Shown: piece by piece, positions 45,286 to 57,635 of the stretch
Layout: every line of letters begins with the position of its first letter
Numbering within the stretch: the first letter of the stretch is position 1
Assembly (NCBI GenBank): GCA_034509425.1
Contig: JAVTVJ010001218.1
Span: 186,001-250,000, forward strand
Length of the DNA: 64,000 nucleotides
Source of the DNA: Eopsaltria australis
Lineage: Eukaryota > Chordata > Aves > Passeriformes > Petroicidae
Reading direction: 5' to 3'
Notes under the pieces: generated by a model
Told to the model about the DNA's origin: nothing
Database searches by the model: none
The model's input: the letters and a program-made list of their open reading frames with translations, nothing else
Program-made: the position numbers and the translations under genes

Positions 45286-47854
45286 CTTCACTTCAGCAGC
45301 AGCAGAGGATGGGGGTAAAACCCTGGCACCTGATGCTCCTGGGTGCTGGGCCTGGGTGATGCACCCCCAGCAAGAGCCCAGGCTGCCTGTCCCAAGTCCC
45401 AGAATTTGGGTGAAGGTTCCAGTCTGGGAACACTTTGCAAGTCATGCCCACGGTCACCCACACAGGGAGCTTTGCTGTTCCCTGCAGGAGCATCCCTGTG
45501 TGATGATCAGCTCCCTGGAGAGGCTGGCTCTCCCCTGTCAGGTCAGCTCCCTGATCCCTCGGGGCACTCACGATGTTCCTGCTCCCCATGGCTGCTGCCT
45601 TTGCATCCGGCTGTGCTCAGGGCCCTGGGGAACCTCATTGTGAGCACACGCAGCTCGCTGCTTTGTTCGGGGCTGAATCAAACCCAGCCAGGCCAGAGAA
45701 TTCCATTTAAAGCCACAAACTCTGCCTTTAAATCAAGGTAAAGCCGGTTCGTGCAGCCGGGAGCTGCCTCTCCTCGCCACAGTTACCCTGATAATAGGAT
45801 CATTCAAGTCCTGCTATCAAGGCTCCTGCATGCTTTGTTCCCACCAAATGGAACTATTGGTCACCCTGCCCTGCAGAGCTTCACCCCTTGCCTTCCTCAG
45901 CTGCTTTGAAGGATGACTCAGAGCAGAGCTGTGGGTGTAAAAGCACAGGAGAAGAGGCACAAACAGCAGGGGCAGCTGGACCCAGGCCCTGCAATCCCAT
46001 CCCGAGCTGGCTCAGGCAGCCTCCCCTCAGCTCGTTCCCCTCTCACTGCCTGCCAACCATGAGCAGCTTTTGCTCTTCCTGCTTACAAGTCAAAAAGCTT
46101 GGAAATTGAGGAACAGAGGAGAAATATTTGCTCGTTATCCAACCAATTAGTTGGTGGTAAAGACAGCAAACAGAAGCGAAGTCTCCGAAGCACCACATTT
46201 TTCTTTTAAGTGCTGTAAGCAGCTAATGACTCCGCAGAGCTCTGGGAAAACAGGCTGGAAGCTCCAGCGTTTTTGAAAATGTGAAAATAATCTGGAGCTC
46301 GCTGTGCTGTTTAGGTCTGAAAAGAAAAGCTCTGGGAAGGACATCCCAAAAGCTTTCCTCTTTTCTCTCCCCACGGCTGTTCCTGGTACAGACCTTGGTA
46401 ACATCCAGCAGCCCCTGCAGGTACCACAAGCACCTTTTCACCTGTCAATACGGGGAGCACTGATGCTCCCTGAGAGGCAGGATCATCAGTGTCCCCAAGG
46501 ATAAGGAAAGGGTTCTCCTGCTCCCCAAGTCACACCTCGGAGTGGGAGGTAAGTGAAAATCCACTTCAAACTCACCAAACTCCTGATGCCACCCCTGTAC
46601 AAAGGGTTGAAAAATACCATGAACACACTGCAGCAACTAATTCCCAGGAGAAAATTTGCTGTGGGGTCATCGTTGGTTATTCAATGTGGGAAAACACTTC
46701 ATAACCAGATCCAGATTTGGTACCACAAACCCCCACGCTTTCCCCCAGGTTCTGACCAAAATGCACACCCAGCACAAACACTCCTGTAATCCTGATGGCT
46801 TTAAATCATGGGTGTCACACAGAAATCAAATTATTTATTTCACTATCCCCACATCCCTCCCAAGCTGCTTCTGTCCCAAAATTGCCTCTAACATTTTCTG
46901 TATACAGATAGTAATAACTAAAATAACCATGTGGATGGATATCACGAACCTGGAAGGTAATAAGAGGCAATGACTCCAGTGACTGAAATGAAGGAGAAAG
47001 ACAGTTAATGAAATAGAGATGCCTTCCAACAGCTTTTAAATCAATTCACAGAGGCAATTTAAACAGCCCATCCTGTCATGATGTTTAAAATATGTCAATT
47101 CTGCTACTTTTTCCCCATTTCCCTTTTTGGCTGAATTTCTTTCAGTTTTCCCTTTTGGTAAAAAAAAAAAGAGGGGGGGGGGGATATAGAAAAACTCACC
47201 CTCTTGGCTTCACAGCTTGAGCTTGCAGAAAGACAAAAATCTACTTGAACACAAGTGAAGTAACTCCAATGACAGAGTGCCCTGGTTAGAAAATTCCTAA
47301 TAAATCACCAAAACCAATTGCTGCTCCAACGCCACGTTTGACAAATTGAAAATAAATTGCATCAATTGCATGGGAGCCAGGAGAGCCCAGTTCAATATTT
47401 TCTCCCTAATACATCTACAGGTGGTGTTGGGGGGGGATATTTCTATTATTTATTTATTTTTCACTCCGATCGATGCCGTGTTCTTTTCCGATATACCCTG
47501 CTCGGTGCTGGCCAGTAAATATTCATCTCTTCCCTTAATTAATGTGTGCTCAGGAATGGCCAAACACTGCATCTCCTCCTTCTGCACAGGGCAGGCACCA
47601 AGGTGGTCAAACTCACACAGTTATGAGCTGTTTTAGTGAAATGATTTGAAACCTGAAGTTTTTGCTCAGACACTTTTCACACATCCCACTTTTAAACACA
47701 AACTCCCTCATCTCAGCTCCCTCCAAAATCATGGGGAAGGCCAACATCTTCTCGAGCACAGGCTTTTGAGGAGTGTTTTTCTTCATCTGTATGAAATTAA
47801 TAAAAAATCAAAATTACTATAAGCTGAAATAAACTAAAAGAGTAGAGATTTTTA
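45286..47854. other. unique sequence with a poly-A/poly-G tract
   Basis: A homopolymer pair A10-G-A-G11 lies at about 47160-47183. 46.8-47.1 kb and 47.4-47.8 kb are AT-rich. No gene or further mobile element recognised. Confidence 0.5.
47160..47183. repeat. poly-A followed by poly-G tract
   Basis: About ten A, then GAG and a run of G, a likely length-variable and error-prone site. Confidence 0.85.
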
Positions 47855-48081
47855 AATATTGGGAAGGAATTGTTGGCTGTGAGGGTGGGCAGGCCCTGGC
47901 ACAGGGTGCCCAGAGAAGCTGTGGCTGCCCCTGGATCCCTGGCAGTGCCCAAGGCCAGGCTGGACACTGGGGCTTGGAGCACCCTGGGATAGTGGGAAGT
48001 GCCCCTGCCCATGACAGGGGTGGAACTGGATGGGCTTTAAGGTCCCTTCCCACCCAATCCATTCTGGAATTCCATGATTCC
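47855..48081 (+). mobile_element. CR1 LINE fragment, 3' end
   Basis: AATATTGGGAAGGAATTGTT, GGCCCTGGCACAGGGTGCCC, CCTGGATCCCTGGCAGTGCC and the end AAGGTCCCTTCCCACCCAAT/CCATTCTGGAATTCCATGAT. Plus strand, about 225 bp. Confidence 0.93.
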
Positions 48082-51000
48082 CATCAGCCTAGCACCACAT
48101 GCAGAATTCTGTTGCATTTCTAACAGCTCCAAAAGGCCCCAACAAAAGTCAGAATTTGGAGTCTGCCCACTCCATCATAAAATTCCCACTTCAAAGCACA
48201 GCCTATGCAGGCATTCCAGCGAAGGCCAGCTGTAAAAAGGACAAAATGGGGATTGTGGCTGTATAAAACCACCTCTGATCCTCCTGTGAAACCTCTCTGC
48301 AGACACGGGTGCAGCAATTGGAAGATCATGGTGAGATAACACCTTCTCTGACTAAATTAAGCATTGCCAGGTTAAGGCCACTAAAACCCTCCCTGTGCAT
48401 TGCACCACTTCATCCCAGGATCTCCAGCCCCCACAACAGGCAGAGCTCCTTTCAGCAGGAAATGTTTAATACCAGCATTTCTCCTTAGGTCTGTTTAGCT
48501 TCCCATTACTCTGAGACAGGGTTTTTTCCTGGAGCTCACCACAAACAGCTCAGCTCCTTCGGTGAGTCCTGTCCACCCAGTGAGGGCACGACCTGCTGGA
48601 AATCCAAATTTGCTGTGACTATGTAATTAAACCTCTGTAATTAAATTATCTTATAAAGCAAATGCAGCAGAGCCACCTCCTTCTCCTCGCTGCATGACCC
48701 AGCAGGACCATGGAAACAAGGCTGGGCTGCTCTGGTTTACCTGGCAGCCTTGAGGCTGTGGGATGAGGGACACAGGGGACATGGCCACCATAAACTGCTC
48801 CCTGCGGACATTTCCCCAGCAGTTTCTACCCTCCCTTATCCACCTGCACTCTCAGAGCTGTTCCCAATGCCAGGGAGAGGTTTTTTCCCAAAGGAAGGGC
48901 TTTTCCAAGATTAAAATATGGCGTTTTCATGATCCACCAAAAGCACCTGTCTCTGTCCTGAAGTGCTCAGGCTCTGGAGATACTCATTAGTGATTTTTGC
49001 AGCAGGCAAACCCAGGGAAAAATGTATTTTCCCCATTAAACTCAGTCTTGGAAACGATGGAAAATGTTGGCTTTGATTTCACCTAGGAAAAAGCAAAAGC
49101 ACCAACCAGCCCTGCTGTCATCATCCCTCCTCAACCATCCCTGCAGGACAAACAAAGCCTGTGAGCCCGGGACGACATCTGGCCCTGGGAATTCCAGCCC
49201 AAACAGTTGCAGCCTGGCACAGTCAGAGGCAAGGGAAAGCAGAGTCTCGTGGGAGGTGTCACAGAGCCTTAATTACAGGTTGTGGGTAGCACTGCAGGAT
49301 CTGCCCAATATCCACGTCCTTGAGAGATCTCCTGCAGGCTGCACAGACACAAACCCTCTATTCCATATATTCAACTGCAAACGTCTCATTCCTGACCGGA
49401 ATTGTTCCTGTTGGGAGCAATTTCTAACAGTGCTGGGAGCAGTGATGGTGCTAAGTCAGTGCCTGTTGCCCAGAGCCCAAATCCAGCGCCCAAAAGTCCC
49501 TGCTGCACCTCCAGCCTCAGCCCTTGTGCTGCTGTCTTATGGCACAGGGGGTTGGAGATTTGGGAGGAAGCCCAGCCTACTTTTCCCAGACTAGCACATC
49601 GTGTGGCTGCTAATTTGTGCAATTATTAACTGGAAGCAAGTAGAAAATGGGATATTTGGGGGCTACAAGGACATTTTGGGCGATTTGTTGCTCTGCCCTA
49701 AAGGAAATCAACAAGCGGCCACATCACCCTGAGGGCTGCAGGGGTTAATGAGGGGAAGTGGCTCCATCTTCACTCAAACGAGGTCCATCACAGGAAAAGC
49801 AGATCCCACAGTGCCAGAGGATGGTGTGGAACAGGGAACTCTCCTCCCTCCATCACCCCCCAGTCACTGGTGAGACAACGCCCTGCTACAAATTCTAACC
49901 CCATCCCAAGGAAACAAAGAGGAACAGAGAGATTTGAGACAAACCCAAATTGAGTCCCCGGAGAGAGGACTGGGAAAAAAAAATTCCAGCAAAGGGCTTT
50001 GGCATTACTACGGTTCACAGTCCAAGAAAAGTGGGCTTTGCCACAGCCCTGCTCTAAAGCTGTGCCTCTTGCATTAAGGGAAGCATAATTCAGAGTCGCC
50101 AAATCCCAGGCAACAAGCCCAGGCAATTGTGTTTGTGTCTCTACTCAGGGTAAGAAATTAGTTATCTGCCTAAAACAAGCAGGCACTTTCCAATGCTGTA
50201 TTTGTGTAATTTGCATGCCTCAATAATGTTTTATGTATTACGCTACTTATAAGCTAAAATGTACATGCACGCTCCTGCAAATTTAGGTAAATTATGAATA
50301 AATTAAATCTTATCTAAATAAACAAGTGTCTTTTTGAACAGAAATGCGAGCTGTCATGAATATTTAAGTGGACAAGGATAAATCCTCTTCATACAGTGTT
50401 ACTTCAAAGAGGATTTTAGAGCTTCCTGATTTTTAGTTAGGGGAAAGTAAAGAAAAGAAAAGAGGAGGGGAAGGAAACCTCAGGCCCAGCTATTCTCCAG
50501 AGAAATCACTATTGAGGAATCTGGCCCTGTGGGGAGAGGCAGCAAAAGCTCTTTTTTTGGGAGGCTGTGAGGGGTTTTGTTGTTATTTTCCAGCAAAGGA
50601 TGACTTGGAGATTGGGATTGCAGGAAGGAAACTCAAGCAGAGCCAAGGCGTGGAGCCCATGGAAAACCAGCACTGGGAAAGGAGAAAAGGGAGACTTAGA
50701 GGACAAAGTCAGCATCGTGCACCACTGATGTATCTCTGCATCCAGCACGTTCTGGGGCTGGAGAAGGGGATCCACAAGTTTTCAATCCGGTGTGACACCT
50801 TACGAGAACTTTGGGCAGGCGGTGCAAGCTCCGGGTTCAGTGTTCTCAACTGCACAGGGGAGATAAACATGCAAATAAGACAGCAAAGACGAGGCAGGAG
50901 ATCATGTGTCTTATCTGCCTGCCAGAGCCGATCCCTCCTAATTGCAGCTCCTCGCCCGGGTCTCACCCGCGGCTCCAGGGGGCAACGTGAGCCTTAATTA

Positions 51001-51265
51001 ACTGAGTCTGTGAAGAGCTCTGAGATCCTCAGATAAAAGGTGTTATGGAAGGGCAGAGTGTTATCAGCTGGAAATAAACCCTGGATAATCTTCTCTCATC
51101 CAGAACTAGATGTCTCTTAATAATAACCCCGCGGCAGTCCCGATTAAACCCCATCTGGTGCTCCAGCGGGAGCTGCGCGGGAATTGGGAGGGCTGGAGGG
51201 CCAGACAGGAGCTTCCCTTTGGTAACACCCACTGGCACATCTGTATTCCCTCACTGTCCCTAACC
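48082..51265. other. unique sequence, possible regulatory stretch at 50.2 kb
   Basis: No mobile element recognised. 50.18-50.4 kb is strongly AT-rich and repeat-free and holds a reverse octamer ATTTGCAT at 50209-50216. Open frames (176 codons plus at 49064-49594, 161 codons plus at 50512-50997) show no domain. Confidence 0.5.
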
Positions 51266-51752
51266 TGTGTTACCTCTTTTTTCAATCTGGAAATGAAACT
51301 CGAGATAATTTTATCAAGGAGGTAATATAAGAGTGGATCTTTATTTTGAAGGCCTTCAGGTGCAGTTATGGAAAGATGTCCACAAAAGCCCACCCCCTCC
51401 CCAGGGGTGAGTACATTTTTATAGGTTTTAGGAAATTAGCATAATTGATTAAAAAGTACCAATTAGGAGGACAAGTGGTGATGCAGTTTTTCCCCAGGTC
51501 CAGCCCCTTCTCTGGAGTTCTCACCTTGGCACTGGCTGTGCTCTGTCCATGAAATGGATCTCCAAGGGCTGCTCTCAGCCTTGGCTCCCAGGAAGAACCA
51601 AGGAAAACACTGGGGCCCTGCACCTCCTGGAGCCTGGTGTTCTGGAGTTTGTTTTGTCTTTCTGCCCAGGGAAATGCCATGGAAAATTACTGGGAAAAGC
51701 AGCTACTGATACAATTGGCTACAGAGCCACAAATATATGTGTGAAGAACACA
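51266..51752 (-). mobile_element. probable retroviral solo LTR, minus orientation
   Basis: Read on minus, the order is LTR-like: a TATA-like CCTATAAAAATGTACTC, then CCTTCAAAATAAAGATCCAC with an AATAAA signal, then a U5-like end. Boundaries are proposed from a 6-bp terminal inverted repeat TGTGTT (51266-51271) / AACACA (51747-51752), but the flanks (CTAACC and GGGAAT) do not match, so no target duplication is seen and the edges may be wrong. No internal retroviral sequence is adjacent. Confidence 0.55.
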
Positions 51753-52953
51753 GGGAATACAGAAAAGGAAAAAAAGGCAAAACCCAAACCGATGTCAGCT
51801 GGAAGTCCTAACTCCTCCTGATAATCCATGAATTCCCCACATGGCTCAAAGGATGGAGAAGGGCACACAGAGGATGTTCAACTGGGAGGAGAGACACCAC
51901 TGGCACAGGGAAACTGGAGAACATTGTTTTACACATTCTCAGGGAGAAATGCTCCAGGTTTTTAGCTGGTAAATTGAAGAAAGTGTAGACATTTTTATTT
52001 GGAGGAAGAAAAAGAAAATAAGAGGAATAAAGGACGTGGTTAGGTGGATTCTGCTGTAGGACATGGAGGTTTTCCTGCATTCATGTTGGGTCTAAGGCAA
52101 TGAAGGGCTGAAGCTGTTTGACCTCAGGTCATGGGACCTGTGGAGTCTCACCTCTGTGAGATTTCAGAGATTCCAACTCTGTTTCGACATAAAACACGGC
52201 ACCACCTCTCCACAGGATGAGCCTGGCAGGGAGCTCCTCATGGACCCAAAGGTGGCACAACCAACGCAGCTGCTGATGCCAAGAGCCAGAACAAGAGCTC
52301 CTTCCTCCAACACCAAGGTTGGGACACATCAGTGAAATTCCCTGGGTGCTTCCCCACCAACTCCACTGACCCCGTGGGAGTTTGGCCCCAGTCTAACACC
52401 CCATTTCAGTGGAGACCCTTCCCTTCATACCTGGGGGGCCTGGCAGCCAATCCCTCTCCCTTGATGGCAAATCCACCTCCTCAAGAGCAGGGACCCCCTG
52501 GCATGAGAGCCTCAGGCACTTATTGTCCATGACATTCCCACCTGCCTGTCACCAGGGCAGCTTAAGAACCAACACTCAGCAGGGACAAACCAAAACTGCC
52601 CCTAATGAGCCTTTTCTGAGCACACTGGGGTTGGATTTGTTATCATTTTAAGGCGTAAATGAGCAATCTGGCTTCATAATGAATGTGTGTGTTATTAGGA
52701 GATAATGGCAGTGTCACTGGAACATGCAAAGCCACTGAGGCCATTTCAGGCTGAGAAACAGCAGCAGGAGACACCTAATGAACCGCAAAGACATTGCTGG
52801 GAGCACACCCCAGCTCCCGAGGGGGTCTCCTGCAGCCAACCATCACATCAAATCACCACAAACACGTCACTTGTCCTTTCAAAACCACAGCTCCAAACCC
52901 TGCTCTGTCCTTTCCTGGCACTCCTCTTCCTCACCTTGCACCTTTCCCCCATG
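51753..52953. other. spacer between two LTRs
   Basis: No gag, pol or env similarity was noticed, so the two flanking LTRs, which also differ in sequence, are not one provirus. Otherwise unique. Confidence 0.5.
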
Positions 52954-52959
52954 GGGTCA
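52954..52959. repeat. target-site duplication, left copy (GGGTCA)
   Basis: GGGTCA directly precedes the LTR start TGTTGC and recurs exactly at 53543-53548. Confidence 0.92.
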
Positions 52960-53542
52960 TGTTGCAGTGGTTCTGAACCAGGAAGGACGAGGACTTCTGG
53001 TGGCATGTTCCACAGACCGAGAGTTTCCCCCCAGAGCTGCCAGAGACAGTGGTTTGGACCACCAAGCCACGAACCCCAAGTTCCTGCTATTGGTTCCTTG
53101 ATTTGTCTGTTACGTATCCCAGTTCTGGGAAATTCCCTGTCACTCCCTAGTTCATTTGTTGTTCTCTCTTCCCCCCTCCCCTCCCTAAAACCCATTCGAC
53201 CACGCACCCTGGCCCCTCCCATGTATTGCACCCGTGCCCTCAGTTTATTGGATGTTGTTCCTCCCTTAAATACCCATGGAATGAGCTGTTCTGGGCTCTT
53301 GGTCCCTGTGCTCCCTTGGGGGTAATAAACCTACCGAATTCACACACTAAGAGCCCTCCTTCTCTGGGAGTTCTTTGCTGTCTTGCCGCGCTGTGAGGGC
53401 AACATCTCCCCAGACCGAACGCGGACTAGCGGTGTCCTCATCGGCTCACCGGGGAAGCCTTCCCAAACGCGAACAGCTTCCCAGGTTCACGCTAGCGCTC
53501 TGCCGCCGGTACCGGGGCGGGATAAAGGCAGGGAACGCAACA
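52960..53542 (+). mobile_element. solo LTR of an endogenous retrovirus (ERVK-like), plus orientation
   Basis: The LTR is 583 bp, bounded by a perfect 6-bp terminal inverted repeat TGTTGC...GCAACA and by exact 6-bp copies of GGGTCA. A TATA-like CCTTAAATACCC lies near 53262 and an AATAAA signal at 53324-53329 (GGTAATAAACCTACC), followed by a CpG-richer U5-like segment. 6-bp duplications are typical of betaretrovirus-like (ERVK) integration, so ERVK is inferred. No internal sequence remains; LTR-LTR recombination is the usual route. The 206-codon plus-strand frame 52705-53325 runs through it and is not a gene. Confidence 0.92.
53324..53329 (+). promoter_or_regulatory. LTR polyadenylation signal AATAAA
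   Basis: Canonical hexamer about 60 bp after the TATA-like box of the plus-strand LTR. Confidence 0.7.
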
Positions 53543-53548
53543 GGGTCA
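53543..53548. repeat. target-site duplication, right copy (GGGTCA)
   Basis: Exact copy of 52954-52959 directly after the LTR terminus GCAACA. Confidence 0.92.
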
Positions 53549-56500
53549 CTCAGCCCCTCATCACCAGGCCTGGATGTTGCTGTGAGAGGGACCAGAGGCT
53601 GGTGCAACCTGGGGAAATCAAGTCCTTGTGTGACCAAGTGTCCCTCACCAGCAGTGGAGGGGCTGCAGGAAGCATTTCGCAAATGAATTGCTGCCCCCCG
53701 TCCCCATACAGATGTTCCTACACAGATTTTCTCATCTTTCAAGTTTTGAAAGAGTCAGGGAGGAAAAGAGGAGGGGAAAGAAAAGATCTTTAAGGTCTGT
53801 TGGCTTGTCAGATCTTAACCTTTAAATCAAAAGCAATTTTCGGAGTCATACAAGAGTAAAAAGACTTATGAAATCAGTGCAATATTTTCTTTCTTATCAG
53901 TGCATTCTGCATTTTCCCAAGTCAGATGGATCAGTTTTGGTCTCAGACCAAAGCCTCGGATAACAAAAGCAGAGGTCGCTGCCTCATCCCAGCATCCCAG
54001 GGAAGTTGTTGAGTTTTGCCCTTCCTGAAGGATCTGCAAGACTCATTTACAAAGGCACTTGGTGGCCTCCCACCTGCGCTGTTGCAATTCCACGCTAATG
54101 AGTCAGTCCCAGTGCTCTTGCAGCCCCTGGGGAAACAATCTCATCCTCGTTCCAGCTCAGCTCTTTATGAAAGCATAATTACAGTTCTAGCTGAGGATTT
54201 TAGCCCAGGATACTCATCTTCAGTCCCATTTGCTGCCGTTCCCAGGAGAAGATCCCAGCACGTGCCTGGTAACAGCAGCTCAGAGCCAGCACTGCAAATC
54301 CCTGCCCTTGGAGACCGAGGGGCGACCGAGCCACCCTTGGAGAGGCTCCCAGCAGTGGGATTTGAGCTCAGCCAGGCAGCACAGGGCCATCCTCCAAAGG
54401 GAAAACAAACTGTTGTGGTGAGAGGAGATACAAGAGTGCCTCTGAACTTCCCTGCACGCTCCTCATCAGCCGGGCATGGCTTCACTTTCCCATTAACTCC
54501 CTGCAACCTCACGGAGCAGGGACCAGGGCTGGCAGTGTTGGGTTTGCTCAGCTCCTGCTCCCTTCAGAGAGGTTGAGGGCTCTCACAGCCACCTCTCCAT
54601 GCAGCCCTGGTAATCCCATCCCCAAGCCCCAGGGAAGAGCAGTGTGACAGTAAAAATGCTGATGCAGCTGTAGAAGAACACATGCCGTGTTCTCTCTGGA
54701 AAGCTGTTCCTATAGCTTCTCTTACTCACTTCTGTCCCCCCGTGACATTTAATCCATCAAGCTAAGTTGGAAGCAAGCTTAGGAGGGGGGAAACAACAAA
54801 AAAAAACCCCAACCCAAACCCTCTAAGATGTGTCCCATTTAGCATCCTCATAGCTTCCAACAACAACAAATTTACAGCAGAGAGAGGGAGAGCGAGGGAA
54901 GATGAATGAAATTGCCTAAGAGAGGGAAATGAGCAAACCCAAAAAAGCAATGCCTTTATTTAAAAATATATAGTTGAGAAGTCTAATCACAGAGCATTCA
55001 GCTGTGAGGTCTATCCATTATCAAGAGACTGACAACACACACCAGTAGCCAGTCGGGGAACGTTACTTAATAAATCAAAGCTGACAAGCGCTCCCAAACT
55101 GATATAAAAATGCTCTTTAATGTCTGTGACCTGCATAAGTTTTATTCATTTTACTTTCTAAAATAATAGATGAATAGCAATCGAAAACAATCTATTCTGC
55201 TCAAGTAGGCATCATACATCTTTATTTTTCAAGTGGTTATGGGAAAGAAAGAGAAGTCCCTGGTTGTGGAGGCACAGGGCAGGGCCGTGTGTGTCACGGG
55301 CACCTCTGAGGTAAATTATCCTTCCAGCTGCTTCTCTGCCCCCTTACACTGCTTCTCCCTTCCTGAGCAGTCAGCAGCCAGTTGATGTCAATGTTATTGA
55401 CATGTTGGAGGGGCTGGAGGATGCTCAGATCCACGGATCCCACAGCTGGGCTGAGACAGGGCCCCATGCCTGACACCTGCCTGTGTGCTCAGCTCGGGAC
55501 AAAGCTCCTTGGAAATCTCCAGCATTCCGGGTCCTCATCCATCCTCCAGCTCCCCTGCAGCCCCTACTCAGTGATTCCACAGCGTTCCTGTGAGCCTGCA
55601 TCCCTGACAGGAGCTTTTACATCCTACATTCCAGTGTAAACAAGGGTTTTAGGAAGCAATGAGCATCCATGAGAGCTCTGGTGACCATCACGCCTCCAAA
55701 AACCAGGAGCTGCCAGGGGAAGATGCCCTGACAGCCAGAAATGTTGCTTCCAAAAATTAGCTCTGGCTGCTTTGGAATTAGCCCAGACTGCGTGATAACT
55801 CAGACCATCAGTTTCCCTGCATGGTGGTTGTTTAAAAAGCAAAATAAAACAAAAGGAAACAATTTCTCCACTGCTCTCAGTTTCCATGAAATGATGATCT
55901 TTCAGGAAAAAGAAGATTGAAATTGCTGTGTGTGTGTCACCTCCCCCACCCCACCTCTCGCCTTTCAGAAGAAATAAGGTTTGATCTTTTCAAATGGAAA
56001 TTAAGCAATTTGCAAAATATGTATTTTGGCATTTCGGCAACTTGGCTTTCAAAACAAACTGGGGGTTTATTGATTCCATGAACCAGCACCAGAGTTATCT
56101 GCAGACCATAATTTTCAGCTTTAATGAGAAGAGCAGCTTTTCATTTGGAATAATAAGTGCCCTGCTCTTGTGTTTTGGCCCGTGCCCTCCTCTCCCATCA
56201 ATGCCTGGCAGCCAGGGACCTGGAGGAGCACAGGCAGGGATGGATGCTCCCGATATCCCCATCCAAAAACCCAGCGTGAAGCAGAAGGGAACCTTCCCTC
56301 GATTTTAATCAGCCTTAATTCACACTGTGGCTACAAAGTGGTTGGGAGAACTGGTCAGGCATAAATCACGATCCTTCCCTGCAAGTTTAATCAACTTCCA
56401 ACTGAACCAAGCACCTTTCTGGTGATGAAAGGGACCATAAAACCATGGAGAGTGATATCCTGCGTGTTATTGCTTCCCTGGCCTTAGGTCTGGGAGCAGC

Positions 56501-57457
56501 AGTGCCATAACCCTGACGGGAGCATCTTCCATCATCTCAGCGCCGATAAACATCCATCACTCCCTTCTCTTGCACGGGGGAGGGGATTTGCAAGCAGCTT
56601 TCCATCTTCTGGGTGCCCCACTGGGTGTCTCCCAAAGAGGGAACACCCAGCCCTTTCCCAGCCGTTGCTCCAGGAAGCACAGCTGGAGTGGGAATTTGTC
56701 CTGCCTCGGGAAAGCAGACAGGCAGGAGATATCGCCAGGGAAAATGTTCTCTACCTATAAAACAGGAAGAGTGATTCTGCTTTTATATGCCAGGAACAAC
56801 AAGGATAAGCTTCTTACCACCTGTGGAATGCTCAGTGCTCCATTAAAACAATGTCCCAGCAGACAGAAGGATCAGCCTGGATGCAGGAGAGCAGGGAATG
56901 TACTGAGCTTAAAATAACATCCAACAGGAGCAGTTCGTGGTTCAGCAGGGACACTGGGGTCTGGCTCAGCATTTGGGATGTTACATCCTGCCCTTCCACA
57001 AGTCCTACTGTGATCAAACATGCGAACAGGCATGGGAACAGCAAAAAGAACAAAAAAATAGACAAAATTCAAAAAAATGGGAATTATGCATGGCAGACCT
57101 CCGAGATGTGCCAACAGGGCTCCGGCAAGTGGCTGCTCCCTGCTGATCCACAGCCCAGGAAATGAGGCTGCGCGAGACAGGTGAGAGGCAGAGCTTTATT
57201 GAACATGATACCAGGAGATGTTTTACCTCCTAAACTGCCCCAATTACCGAGCTCTGCCAGGTTTGCTCCTGCACTGCCTTTCCCCCAGAGAGGTTCCTGC
57301 TCCATTCCCTGCTCAGGTGAGGGCACGAGGCTTCCAGCAAAGCCAGAGCAATCTGGGAAGGGCTGGGGAAGGGATTTGGCCACTCCAGATGGAGTCTGAG
57401 CAGGCGGAGAGAATGAGTGTGCAGGGGATGAGCACCAGGCACAGGAAAAACCATGAA
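53549..57457. other. unique sequence, no gene seen
   Basis: 54.95-55.25 kb is AT-rich and repeat-free, a candidate conserved non-coding stretch. A short poly-A run (with C-rich tail) lies near 54.80 kb. The 186-codon frame at 54016-54576 shows no domain. No mobile element recognised. Confidence 0.5.
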
Positions 57458-57635
57458 CAGGTTGCCCAGAGAAGCTGTGGCTGCCCCTGGATCCCTGGAA
57501 GTGTCCAGGACCAGGTTGGACGGGGCTTGGCACAACCTGGGCAGGTGGAAGGTGTCCCCGCCCAAAGCAGGGGTAGAACAAGAGCTTTAAGGCCTCTTCC
57601 AACCCAAACCATTCTAGGATTCTGTGATTCTGTGA
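57458..57635 (+). mobile_element. CR1 LINE tail fragment
   Basis: CAGGTTGCCCAGAGAAGCTG, GGATCCCTGGAAGTGTCCAG and a complete tail CTTCCAACCCAAACCATTCT ending ATTCTGTGATTCTGTGA, the clearest octamer-type CR1 terminus in the window. Confidence 0.94.

Noticed and set aside
52705..53325. 206-codon plus-strand frame
   Set aside because: Half lies inside the solo LTR 52960-53542 and stops at random within it.
57141..57330. Possible minus-strand LTR end (GAGCTTTATTGAAC reads as AATAAA on minus)
   Set aside because: No terminal repeat, duplication or TATA-like box could be located.
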